Positions 1 to 5,629 of a stretch of 5,629 nucleotides of DNA are shown in pieces. Made by a program: the position numbers and the translations under genes. Origin of the DNA: Candidatus Zymogenus sp. (lineage in GTDB: Bacteria; Desulfobacterota; Zymogenia; Zymogenales; Zymogenaceae); assembly GCA_030613285.1 (NCBI GenBank), contig JAUWME010000179.1, forward strand, positions 1 to 5,629, given 5' to 3'. The stretch's first letter is position 1; every line of letters begins with the position of its first letter. A model generated the notes under the pieces. It was not told the origin of the DNA. It saw nothing but the letters and a program-made list of their open reading frames with translations, and did no database searches.

Positions 1-191
1 ATACTGGGCGCGCCTTGGTTTTTAACGCCATTGCCGTGGCGGCGGGTTTTATGATCCTCACCATTTCAAATTTCAAGCCGATTATGAACGTAGGGTGGCT
101 GGTCGCTGCCACGCTGATTCTAAGTGCCAGGATAACCCTCATTTTGATCCCAGCCCTTATCTCCATGTTTGGGCTGGATGCAGGAAAGTAG
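1..191 (+). CDS. RND/MMPL-family exporter, C-terminal end (5' truncated)
   Basis: Only the last 62 full codons are present, read in the frame starting at base 3 and ending at a TAG at 189-191; the gene begins outside the window. The fragment starts TGRALVFNAIAVAAGF and continues into two hydrophobic stretches, roughly residues 5-24 and 30-58 of the fragment, joined by a short SNFKPIMN loop. A TGRA..FN..AV..GF then SNFKP then L.PALI pattern is typical of the last two transmembrane helices of HAE3/MMPL-type RND transporters. These are inner-membrane, proton-driven exporters of lipids, hopanoids or other hydrophobic compounds; the substrate cannot be told from this end. An arginine in the final helix (LSARITLILIPAL) is slightly unusual. 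The gene lies on the same strand as xerC, but a hairpin and a new promoter separate them, so it is probably a different transcription unit. Confidence 0.8.
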   Translation, partial: TGRALVFNAIAVAAGFMILTISNFKPIMNVGWLVAATLILSARITLILIPALISMFGLDAGK

Positions 192-265
192 CTTGATTCC
201 ACTGTTTCGTTTTTTAGACAGAAAGTTATGGTTTCTGGTGTTAATTGATGACCAAATAAAATTTT

Positions 266-302
266 GGGGCGGGCCGATGGTTACACTTTTTAGGCTCGCC
301 CC
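266..302 (+). terminator. GC-rich hairpin downstream of the RND exporter, probable terminator
   Basis: Arms at 266-275 (GGGGCGGGCC) and 293-302 (GGCTCGCCCC) pair over 10 bp with one G-U pair, around a 17-nt loop. The hairpin is followed by TGTAGTTTTT, a short U-rich tail, and lies 74 bp past the exporter stop codon. The U tract is interrupted, so termination strength is uncertain. The arms and flanks resemble the palindrome at 3887-3910, so this may instead be a decayed copy of a dispersed palindromic repeat. Confidence 0.5.
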
Positions 303-379
303 TGTAGTTTTTCCCGCTACCCCTTTTACGTTTCCCATTTTAAGTCCCTCTTTTACGTTCCACTTATTAATATTTCACC

Positions 380-407
380 TTGATTTTTTGCTGATAATGG
401 ATATACT
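380..407 (+). promoter_or_regulatory. sigma70-like promoter for xerC(-hslVU)
   Basis: A TTGATT -35 element at 380-385 and a TATACT -10 element at 402-407 are 16 bp apart. Transcription would begin near 413-415, downstream of the ATG at 410 but about 20 nt before the ATG at 434. This favours 434 as the xerC start. The evidence is the sequence match only. Confidence 0.5.
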
Positions 408-433
408 ATATGTTAGCCTTATTAACTGACACG

Positions 434-1363
434 ATGGATAACCAAAAAAACAGAGACCCCGTAGATATTTTCTCGGAGTACCTCACCTTGGAAAAGGGGG
501 CATCTCCCCACACCAACAAGAGCTACACGGGAGATATTCGCCAGTTCGAGGAATTTTTATGCGGTGGGGAAAAACAAATAGGAGGGGAGCGCTTAATTCA
601 CGCCACCGCAGACGATGTTCGGGCGTTTCTTGGCTCAATCATCGATGAGAGGGAAAGAAGCTCTGTTTCGAGGAAACTCTCCAGCCTCAGAACATTTTAC
701 AAATTTCTCCTAAGAGGAGGCTACATCAAAATAAACCCTGCGGTTATCGTCTCTTATCCAAAGGGAACAACAAAGCTTGTGGACTATCTCACCGTCGATG
801 ATGTCTTTAGACTCATTGAGACCGCAGGCGGTAACAGCCCCGCAGAAAAGCGTGACAGGGCAATTTTGGAGCTCCTTTATTCCACAGGAATTAGGGTGAG
901 CGAGCTGGTGGGGCTTAACACTTTGGACATCAACTTTGAAGAATCGGTTCTCAAGGTATCTGGAAAGGGGAAAAAAGAGAGGATTGTGCCTGTGGGCAGC
1001 CCCGCACTTTTGGCAATCAAAGAATACTCACAAGCAAAAGACCAGAAGACCCTCAAGGTGGATGACGACTTTTCAAGAGACGCCCTCTTTCTAAATAATC
1101 GCGGCGGGAGACTAACGGCACGGAGCGTCAACCGCATAGTAAAAAAATATATCCTCTTGGGTTCATTAACGCTAAACGTAAGCCCCCACAAGCTCAGACA
1201 CGCATTTGCCACACATCTTTTGGAGATGGGGGCGGGACTAAGAGACATTCAAGAACTTTTGGGACACGAATCTATCTCCACAACACAAAAATATACCCAT
1301 GTTACAATCGATAGGCTCATGGAGGTTTACGACAAAGCTCACCCAAGATCAAAAAGGAGTTAG
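434..1363 (+). CDS. xerC: Tyrosine recombinase XerC (XerC/CodV type)
   Basis: This is a site-specific tyrosine recombinase of the XerC/XerD family. With a partner Xer protein it resolves chromosome dimers at the dif site during division. The 309-aa product matches the usual length of about 300 aa. Residues about 5-95 form the SAM-like core-binding domain ([19 protein letters not shown]). The catalytic domain follows, with all six active-site residues visible: R154 (STGIRVSEL), K178 (SGKGKKER), H252 and R255 (SPHKLRH), H278 (LGHES) and nucleophile Y287 (QKYTHV). XerC is preferred over XerD because of the adjacent hslV-hslU, the codV-clpQ-clpY arrangement; sequence alone does not settle it. An in-frame ATG at 410 would add eight residues, but it precedes the predicted transcription start. 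Neither start has a good Shine-Dalgarno. The stop codon is 7 bp before hslV, so the genes are very likely co-transcribed. Confidence 0.9.
   Translation: MDNQKNRDPVDIFSEYLTLEKGASPHTNKSYTGDIRQFEEFLCGGEKQIGGERLIHATADDVRAFLGSIIDERERSSVSRKLSSLRTFYKFLLRGGYIKINPAVIVSYPKGTTKLVDYLTVDDVFRLIETAGGNSPAEKRDRAILELLYSTGIRVSELVGLNTLDINFEESVLKVSGKGKKERIVPVGSPALLAIKEYSQAKDQKTLKVDDDFSRDALFLNNRGGRLTARSVNRIVKKYILLGSLTLNVSPHKLRHAFATHLLEMGAGLRDIQELLGHESISTTQKYTHVTIDRLMEVYDKAHPRSKRS
1355..1359 (+). promoter_or_regulatory. Ribosome binding site of hslV, inside the end of xerC
   Basis: AGGAG lies just before the xerC stop codon and 11 nt upstream of the ATG at 1371, a slightly long spacer. It decides the hslV start at 1371 over the ATG at 1299 and implies translation linked to xerC. 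Confidence 0.6.
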
Positions 1364-1370
1364 CAATTTC

Positions 1371-1964
1371 ATGAATAATATTTATTCAAACAAATCCCCG
1401 CAATTTAAGGGAAACACGGGAAACGACACAAAGATAAAGATACGATCCACAACGATAATCGCAGTGAGAAAAGACGGTAAGGTGGCCATTGCTGGCGACG
1501 GTCAGGTAACGATGGGTGAAGCCGTGGCAAAAGGTGGAGCGAAGAAACTTCGACGTCTCTACAACAATAAGATCATTGCAGGTTTTGCCGGCAGCACCGC
1601 CGATGCCTTTACCCTCTTTGAACGCTTTGAGAGCAAGCTTGAGCAGTACAGCGGAAACCTCGTGAGGAGTGCGGTGGAGCTTACAAAAGATTGGCGGATG
1701 GATAAATATTTGAGGAGGCTCGAGGCCCTCCTCGTTGTGGCAGACAAGGATGTATCCCTAATTATATCAGGGAGCGGTGACGTATTGGAGCCGGACGACG
1801 AGGTAATTGCCATCGGCTCCGGCGGTGGATACGCCCAGGCCGCAGCAAGGGCGCTGGTTAAACACTCAAAACTAAAAGCCGACGAGATTGCAATGGAGTC
1901 TCTAAAAATCGCCGCAGGGATTTGCATTTATACCAACGACAACATCCAGCTCGAAATTCTATAA
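1371..1964 (+). CDS. hslV: ATP-dependent protease subunit HslV (ClpQ)
   Basis: HslV is the peptidase of the cytoplasmic HslUV (ClpYQ) protease, a proteasome-beta-like N-terminal threonine hydrolase that forms two stacked hexamers and is activated by HslU. The product is 197 aa. The family core begins at residue 27 ([19 protein letters not shown]), so T27 corresponds to catalytic Thr1. The equivalents of G16-D17 (AGDGQ) and K33 (AKKLRRL, residue 59) are conserved, as are [14 protein letters not shown] and the AIGSGG loop. The mature part would be 171 residues, close to the E. coli enzyme. The ATG at 1371 is preceded by AGGAG at 1355-1359 with an 11-nt spacer. An upstream in-frame ATG at 1299 lies well inside xerC and is unlikely. 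No ATG, GTG or TTG occurs nearer the threonine, so the 26-residue leader seems genuine and must be removed for activity. Confidence 0.93.
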   Translation: MNNIYSNKSPQFKGNTGNDTKIKIRSTTIIAVRKDGKVAIAGDGQVTMGEAVAKGGAKKLRRLYNNKIIAGFAGSTADAFTLFERFESKLEQYSGNLVRSAVELTKDWRMDKYLRRLEALLVVADKDVSLIISGSGDVLEPDDEVIAIGSGGGYAQAAARALVKHSKLKADEIAMESLKIAAGICIYTNDNIQLEIL

Positions 1965-1968
1965 TCTC

Positions 1969-2142
1969 CCAACAGGCTGTTGGCAAATATTTGTTCCGAA
2001 AAGATGGGATTATTGATTTTAAGGGGTTGCTGGTAAATATTGATTTGAGAGAAGGTGGGGGTCATTGAATTTAAGGGTTGTTGGGGTTGCTGGCAAGTTT
2101 TAATGTCGAGAGAAGGTGGAGATAATTTAGTTAAAGATAAAA
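1969..2142 (+). repeat. Degenerate direct repeats in the hslV-hslU gap
   Basis: Two clear copies of a unit of about 60 bp lie at 2023-2082 and 2083-2142. They share an exact 11-mer (GGGGTTGCTGG at 2023-2033 and 2083-2093) and an exact 12-mer (GAGAGAAGGTGG at 2047-2058 and 2108-2119). A third, more decayed copy starts near 1975 (CTGTTGGCAAATAT, against TTGCTGGTAAATAT in the second copy). The region opens with a small inverted repeat, CCAACAG-G-CTGTTGG, at 1969-1983, nine bases counted from just after the hslV stop region. I see no open frame in the repeats and no recognisable RNA family. Their function is unknown. Confidence 0.65.
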
Positions 2143-2170
2143 AAAGATCAATTTAGACTTCAATTTTGAA

Positions 2171-2177
2171 AGAGGAG
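2171..2177 (+). promoter_or_regulatory. Ribosome binding site deciding the hslU start
   Basis: AGAGGAG lies 6 nt before the ATG at 2184, an ideal Shine-Dalgarno. It rules out the in-frame TTG at 2166, which precedes it. Confidence 0.85.
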
Positions 2178-2183
2178 AAACAG

Positions 2184-3626
2184 ATGCAGACATTTACGCC
2201 CCGGGAGATAGTCTCGGAGCTGGACAGATACATAATCGGTCAAAACAAGGCCAAACGGGCCGTGGCCATTGCATTGAGAAACCGATGGCGAAGAATGCGA
2301 GTCCCAGAAGAATTGAAAGATGAGATTGCGCCAAAGAACATCATCATGATTGGCCCCACAGGGGTGGGAAAGACCGAGATCGCAAGACGGTTGGCAAAGC
2401 TCTCCCAGGCTCCATTTCTAAAGGTCGAGGCCTCAAAGTTCACAGAGGTTGGTTACGTTGGCAGGGACGTGGAATCGATGATCAGGGATCTTGTGGAACT
2501 CTCTGTGAACATGGTCAAGGAAGAGGAGATGGAGAATGTAAAGGTCAAGGCCGACGAGCTTGCCGAGGAGAGAATCCTTGATCTCCTGCTGCCGAGGCGA
2601 GTAACGCCCGATGAGCAGCCAGAGCCGAAGTTTCCCCCAACCGATTCAAACGTCTTGGATTTTGATAGGGCCAAAACGGGAAGGCACGATATTCCGGGAA
2701 ATGAGGCAGAAATCCTCCAGCCAAAGGTAGAGGATACCGACACCTACGACAAAACGCGGGAGAAGTTGAAAAAGCTCTTGAGGGAGGGAAAGCTCGATGA
2801 GCGTCCTCTGGAAATTGAAACCCGTGAGAAAAACACCCCCATGGTGGAGATATTTTCGGCCTCCGGCATTGAGGAGATGGATATTAACATCAAGGATATG
2901 TTCGGGAACCTCTTTCCGGGAAAGACCAAAACAAAGAAAGTGCTGGTAAAAGATGCCAGAAATATCATCGCCACCGAAGAGGCCCAGAGGCTCGTCGATA
3001 TGGATAAGGTAGTGAGTCTGGCTGTCAAAAAGGTTGAAGAAACTGGAATCATATTTTTGGATGAGATAGACAAGATTGCCGGAAGGGAGAGTGCCCACGG
3101 CCCCGACGTCTCCAGAGAGGGAGTTCAGCGGGACATCCTGCCCATCGTCGAGGGTTCCTCGATAAACACAAAGTACGGGATTGTAAAAACCGACCATATC
3201 CTCTTTATCGCCGCGGGGGCGTTTCACGTCTCCAAGCCCTCGGATCTTATTCCGGAGCTTCAGGGACGATTCCCGCTCCGGGTGGAACTGGATTCCTTGG
3301 ATAAGGATGATTTTGTCAAGATACTTACAGAGCCGAAGAACGCCTTGGTGACCCAGTACGTTGCCCTTATGGAGACGGAGACTGTAACCCTTGAGTTTAA
3401 GAAGGACGCAATAGATGAAATCGCTCAGATGGCAGCGCAGGTAAACGAAAGGAGCGAGAATATCGGCGCAAGAAGGCTGCACACAATCCTCGAAAAGCTT
3501 CTGGACGAGATTTCTTTTAAGGCGCCAGAGCTTTCCAAAAAGAAGATAAAGATAGACAGGGCATACGTACAGGAAAAGCTGAAAGATATTGTTGAGGATC
3601 AGGACTTGAGCAAATATATCTTGTAG
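2184..3626 (+). CDS. hslU: ATP-dependent protease ATPase subunit HslU (ClpY)
   Basis: HslU is the AAA+ unfoldase that recognises, unfolds and feeds substrates into HslV in the cytoplasm. The product is 480 aa, against 443 in E. coli. From the ATG at 2184 the N-terminal half aligns without gaps to E. coli numbering: Walker A GPTGVGKT at 57-64 and the pore loop GYVG at 90-93. The intermediate (I) domain spans roughly 110-240. Walker B follows as IIFLDEIDK with D293-E294, then the [12 protein letters not shown] segment, the sensor/arginine-finger region ([14 protein letters not shown]), and sensor 2 in [13 protein letters not shown]. The C-terminus ends DLSKYIL, matching the DLSRFIL tail that docks into HslV and activates it. 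The extra length, about 37 residues, sits mainly at 140-190 in the I domain and is rich in acidic residues and proline. The gene follows hslV after a 219-bp gap, so co-transcription is likely but an extra promoter is possible. Confidence 0.96.
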   Translation: MQTFTPREIVSELDRYIIGQNKAKRAVAIALRNRWRRMRVPEELKDEIAPKNIIMIGPTGVGKTEIARRLAKLSQAPFLKVEASKFTEVGYVGRDVESMIRDLVELSVNMVKEEEMENVKVKADELAEERILDLLLPRRVTPDEQPEPKFPPTDSNVLDFDRAKTGRHDIPGNEAEILQPKVEDTDTYDKTREKLKKLLREGKLDERPLEIETREKNTPMVEIFSASGIEEMDINIKDMFGNLFPGKTKTKKVLVKDARNIIATEEAQRLVDMDKVVSLAVKKVEETGIIFLDEIDKIAGRESAHGPDVSREGVQRDILPIVEGSSINTKYGIVKTDHILFIAAGAFHVSKPSDLIPELQGRFPLRVELDSLDKDDFVKILTEPKNALVTQYVALMETETVTLEFKKDAIDEIAQMAAQVNERSENIGARRLHTILEKLLDEISFKAPELSKKKIKIDRAYVQEKLKDIVEDQDLSKYIL

Positions 3627-3760
3627 GCTGTTTGATCCCAACAATGTGATGTCAGCTTAACAGATTCCGGTAGGTTGGCTATTAAGAGGGGGTACCCGTT
3701 ATTTCGAGGGTAATAGTTTTTCTTCGTGAAGTATAGTATTAAAAACGTCATTAAAAGCCA

Positions 3761-3783
3761 AGGGAGGTTGCTGCAACCTCCCT
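3761..3783. terminator. Strong hairpin in the convergent hslU / AraC intergenic region
   Basis: An 11-bp perfect inverted repeat (AGGGAGGTTGC, then T, then GCAACCTCCCT) lies 135 bp past the hslU stop. As RNA it would form a stem of about 9-10 bp with a tiny loop. On the plus strand it is followed by CCTTCCGCC, with no U run. On the minus strand it is followed by TGGCTTTTAATG, which is more terminator-like. It probably ends transcription in one or both directions. The rest of 3627-3886 shows no open frame or RNA gene that I can support. Confidence 0.5.
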
Positions 3784-3886
3784 CCTTCCGCCAATCATTT
3801 CATTGAATTATCTTTAGTAAGACGATTTCAAACATATTACAAAAACGTTATTTGAAAATTTTTTTATGAGAGGTAATTGGGCTTTT

Positions 3887-3910
3887 AGGGGCGCGGCATG
3901 CCGCGCCCCT
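3887..3910. repeat. 24-bp perfect GC-rich palindrome, terminator or dispersed repeat
   Basis: The left half AGGGGCGCGGCA at 3887-3898 is followed directly by its exact reverse complement at 3899-3910, with no spacer. It lies 12 bp beyond the regulator gene's stop on the minus strand and 260 bp past hslU. The plus-strand flank is TGTTTCTTAG, modestly U-rich; the minus-strand flank is TAAAAGCCC, which is not. It could act as a bidirectional terminator. GC-rich palindromes of this GGGGCG...CGCCCC kind are often dispersed in bacterial genomes, so a REP-like element is an equally good reading. Confidence 0.6.
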
Positions 3911-3922
3911 GTTTCTTAGAGT

Positions 3923-4423
3923 CTACAACGGTTTGACAGGGATGCAGATGTCAACGATACATTTATTTTCCGGGTGCTCTTTCGGATCGTTGTGGTAAAG
4001 CTCGTAGCAGAGCCGATCGTCCGGCTGGTAACCGCTTGTTGGCAGCCAGCCGCCAAAGACGGCATTCCACGCCTCCTCGTATTCATCGCTGGAAAGCTCA
4101 AATCTCGCCGCTGCGTACTTTCCTCCTGGGACGGTCATGTAGCCCACTTCGCCCTCAACCGGGGTGTTCTTAGGAACGGTGATGCACGCGCTTGTCCTGA
4201 GCTTCGCTTCATCGGTGATCTTCGGGTCGTCCTGATACACAGCCAATACCTGCGTATCGGGAAAGCGTAAAAGGTCTCTCGGTCCCGCCCAGCCCATTAG
4301 CTTATTAAACAGCTTTTCAAAGAGCTCGCTGTCCCCCTTGTAGGGGCCGATGTGGCGGACATAGGCCACATGGAGATCAGGCATATCCTTGACTTCAACC
4401 TGAACGTCTGGTTTGTTCTTCAT
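3923..4423 (-). CDS. Possible internally initiated stand-alone GyrI-like domain protein
   Basis: This alternative product lies in the same frame as the AraC-type regulator. The ATG at 4423 (residue 167 of the regulator, in WRITMKNKPDVQ) is preceded by GGAGG at 4430-4434 with a 6-nt spacer, better than the regulator's own Shine-Dalgarno. Translation from here gives 166 aa containing the whole GyrI-like domain and none of the DNA-binding domain, about the length of free-standing GyrI/SbmC proteins. Whether it is used is an inference. The site could instead be a relic of a fusion between two genes or chance. Confidence 0.35.
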   Translation of the reverse strand: MKNKPDVQVEVKDMPDLHVAYVRHIGPYKGDSELFEKLFNKLMGWAGPRDLLRFPDTQVLAVYQDDPKITDEAKLRTSACITVPKNTPVEGEVGYMTVPGGKYAAARFELSSDEYEEAWNAVFGGWLPTSGYQPDDRLCYELYHNDPKEHPENKCIVDICIPVKPL

Positions 4424-4921
4424 GGTAATCCTCCAAATTTGGTTTTGAGTTATAGCATCAATATAGTAGGAGGAGACGTCGAAGTCTTGCCGAATCTTGC
4501 TTATCGTTTTACCCTCTTTGCTCTTGATTTTACGCATATTGCTCTCTTGAAGGTGTCCTCTTGAACGCCATTCACTTGCGCTCATCTTAAAGAAATCTTT
4601 AAAGGCCCGGGCAAATGGCGCCGATCCCGAGAAGCCGCAGTCAAAGGCGATTTCAGTGATGGTCTTTTTCGGATTGGTGATGAGCTGAAGGGCAGCCCTT
4701 TCGACGCGAATTCTCTGTATATATCTGTTTAGGGTTTCACCCATAAGAGCCCGGAAGATTCGATGAAAGTGAAATCGCGAGAAATTGGCAACCTGAGCGA
4801 GTTTTTCCAAGGAGAGGTCTTTATCGATGTTCAACTCAATGTAGTCGATGACGCGGTTTATACGTGAGATATATTCATCCCGAAGGAATTTTGTGTTGTT
4901 ATTTGACCGAGTTGAATTCAT
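3923..4921 (-). CDS. AraC-family regulator with C-terminal GyrI-like effector-binding domain
   Basis: This is a 332-aa transcription factor. Residues about 15-120 form an AraC/XylS DNA-binding domain with two helix-turn-helix units: LSLEKLAQVANFSRFHFHRIF at about 37-57, and ITEIAFDCGFSGSAPFARAF at about 88-107. A basic linker of about 45 residues leads to a GyrI/Rob-type domain from about 172 to the end. Its signatures are VAYVRHIGPYKG near the start, the GGKYAAARFE strand, and a CYELYHNDP..HPENKCIVDICIPV end. In Rob, BmrR and related proteins this fold binds hydrophobic or cationic small molecules, so ligand-controlled regulation is likely; the ligand is unknown. GAGGTG at 4928-4933 lies 6 nt before the ATG at 4921, favouring that start over the GTG at 4930. 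The gene lies 19 bp after the methyltransferase-like gene and is probably in the same operon. A second strong start lies within it at 4423. Confidence 0.9.
   Translation of the reverse strand: MNSTRSNNNTKFLRDEYISRINRVIDYIELNIDKDLSLEKLAQVANFSRFHFHRIFRALMGETLNRYIQRIRVERAALQLITNPKKTITEIAFDCGFSGSAPFARAFKDFFKMSASEWRSRGHLQESNMRKIKSKEGKTISKIRQDFDVSSYYIDAITQNQIWRITMKNKPDVQVEVKDMPDLHVAYVRHIGPYKGDSELFEKLFNKLMGWAGPRDLLRFPDTQVLAVYQDDPKITDEAKLRTSACITVPKNTPVEGEVGYMTVPGGKYAAARFELSSDEYEEAWNAVFGGWLPTSGYQPDDRLCYELYHNDPKEHPENKCIVDICIPVKPL
4430..4434 (-). promoter_or_regulatory. Internal Shine-Dalgarno within the regulator gene
   Basis: On the minus strand this reads GGAGG, followed by ATTACC and then ATG. It falls precisely at the junction between the linker and the GyrI-like domain, which makes a functional internal start plausible. 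Confidence 0.5.
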
Positions 4922-4940
4922 CCTATGCACCTCATAAGCC

Positions 4941-5501
4941 TCAGAAAAACATCAGATAACGGGGGACGCTTCCCATATACTCACGATACGAATCACCGTA
5001 CTTCTCCAGACAGAACCTCTCTTCCTCCAGAGTCGTTTTGTGCATCAGTATCTGTACTGCAACTGCAACGAGGAGGATGATCCATGAGAGTGTGGCGATC
5101 CCGATTCCCAGCAATGCGATGAACGACGATACGTGAATTGGATTTCGAGAGATGCGATACAGCCCCCTGACAACGGGTTGATCCATGGGTGTGTCAGCGT
5201 AGTTCATTATCGAGACAACGTAGCCCGCCATCCCGACAATAAAAACCGAAAGTCCGCACCAGAACCAGCCTGTGCCGAGCTTCAGCGGTACAAAAATCGC
5301 GAAGATTATATTGCCAAAAAAGAGGATCATTTGAATTATTAGAAATGTCTTTTCAAATAGATTCTTTGATGTATGCGTCATAAGACGCTTGGCTGCTTCC
5401 TTTGGGATAATTGCCATCATCACCATATTAATTCCCATATACGCGGCAGAAAACCACCAGCCGTTTAACAGTCCTACTGAAAGTTCGGGCACTAAATCCA
5501 T
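4941..5501 (-). CDS. Isoprenylcysteine methyltransferase-like (ICMT/PEMT family) membrane protein
   Basis: This is a 186-aa integral membrane protein. Hydrophobic segments lie at about 12-32, 52-72, 78-100 and 124-152. The C-terminal half carries the family signature: GLYRISRNPIHVSSF at 113-127, corresponding to the usual GxYxxxRHPxY motif, then LEEERF at 158-163 and KYGDSYREYMGSVPRYL at 167-183. Enzymes with this fold (ICMT, PEMT, NnrU-like) use S-adenosylmethionine to methylate membrane-embedded lipid or isoprenoid substrates. Bacterial members are rarely characterised and the substrate here is unknown. H123 replaces the more common Y in the RHPxY motif. The ATG at 5501 has AGGAG at 5508-5512 with a 6-nt spacer. 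It is the first gene of a probable operon with the AraC/GyrI regulator 19 bp downstream, so the regulator may respond to a hydrophobic compound connected with this enzyme. Confidence 0.85.
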   Translation of the reverse strand: MDLVPELSVGLLNGWWFSAAYMGINMVMMAIIPKEAAKRLMTHTSKNLFEKTFLIIQMILFFGNIIFAIFVPLKLGTGWFWCGLSVFIVGMAGYVVSIMNYADTPMDQPVVRGLYRISRNPIHVSSFIALLGIGIATLSWIILLVAVAVQILMHKTTLEEERFCLEKYGDSYREYMGSVPRYLMFF

Positions 5502-5537
5502 AATCGTCTCCTTTTTGGCTTGTTAAGGAACAATGTA

Positions 5538-5566
5538 GTAATACCACTTAATCAGTTGAGTATCAA
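5538..5566 (-). promoter_or_regulatory. sigma70-like promoter of the methyltransferase-regulator operon
   Basis: On the minus strand TTGATA (-35, at 5561-5566) is followed after exactly 17 bp by TATTAC (-10, at 5538-5543). Transcription would start near 5531, about 30 nt before the ATG at 5501. The match is close to consensus with ideal spacing. An inverted repeat TTGTT-CCTT-AACAA (5520-5533) overlaps the predicted start and could be an operator. Confidence 0.6.
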
Positions 5567-5629
5567 CGAAAAACTTTTCCCTTTTCCAATTGGGATATTG
5601 TTGTGGAAAATCTCAAAAATATTTTACAC

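Noticed and set aside
169..429. 86-codon open frame on the plus strand between the exporter and xerC
   Set aside because: It overlaps the exporter end, runs through the hairpin at 266-302 and the xerC promoter, and encodes a Phe/Leu-rich sequence typical of translated AT-rich intergenic DNA.
1299..1370. Upstream ATG start for hslV within xerC
   Set aside because: It would overlap the conserved end of xerC by 65 bp, lacks a ribosome binding site, and adds a stretch that is simply xerC read in another frame.
1969..1983. CCAACAG-G-CTGTTGG inverted repeat as an hslV terminator
   Set aside because: The RNA stem would be only about 5 bp and no U run follows, so it is unlikely to stop transcription before hslU.
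2166..2183. Upstream TTG start for hslU
   Set aside because: The Shine-Dalgarno AGAGGAG lies between this TTG and the ATG at 2184, and HslU homologues begin at the QTFTPREIV segment.
2646..3644. Long 332-codon open frame on the minus strand opposite hslU
   Set aside because: It lies wholly antisense to a well-conserved hslU, its translation resembles no family I know, and it has no supporting start context. It is a shadow frame.
3692..3720. Small TACCC...GGGTA hairpin followed by a T run after hslU as its terminator
   Set aside because: The stem is only 5 bp with a 10-nt loop. The hairpin at 3761-3783 is far stronger, though a minor role cannot be excluded.
3974..4564. Plus-strand open frames of 98 and 70 codons opposite the regulator gene
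   Set aside because: Both are antisense to conserved AraC/GyrI coding sequence and show no recognisable domain.

Overview
This window looks like an ordinary chromosomal segment from a Gram-negative bacterium. Its gene order and protein features suggest an uncultured deltaproteobacterium (Desulfobacterota-like). That placement is an inference from three things: the xerC-hslV-hslU order, the HAE3/MMPL-type RND exporter, and the style of the proteins. No rRNA or other taxonomic marker is present. Base composition looks mid-range by eye. There are no tRNAs, rRNAs, CRISPR arrays, transposases or phage genes.

Left part (1-409): the last 62 codons of an RND/MMPL-family membrane exporter run in from the left edge. 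A 218-bp gap follows, holding a GC-rich hairpin that probably ends the exporter transcript and a good sigma70-like promoter just before the next gene.

Centre (410-3626, + strand): xerC (tyrosine recombinase), hslV (peptidase) and hslU (AAA+ unfoldase) form the classic cluster known in Bacillus as codV-clpQ-clpY. XerC-type enzymes resolve chromosome dimers. HslU unfolds proteins and threads them into the HslV dodecamer for degradation. The key catalytic residues of all three are intact. Two things are unusual. HslV has a 26-residue segment before its catalytic threonine. hslV and hslU are separated by 219 bp that contains degenerate direct repeats.

Right part (3627-5629): a 296-bp convergent intergenic region holds two strong inverted repeats, one of them a 24-bp perfect palindrome. 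Beyond it, on the minus strand, is a two-gene unit. An isoprenylcysteine methyltransferase-like membrane protein comes first, preceded by a well-formed TTGATA-17-TATTAC promoter. An AraC-type regulator with a C-terminal GyrI-like ligand-binding domain follows 19 bp later. Inside the regulator gene, exactly at the domain boundary, sits a GGAGG-6-ATG translation start that could yield the GyrI-like domain as a separate protein.

I do not see a clearly undescribed system. The observations most worth testing are the internal start in the AraC/GyrI gene, the HslV propeptide, the repeats between hslV and hslU, and the GC-rich palindromic elements.
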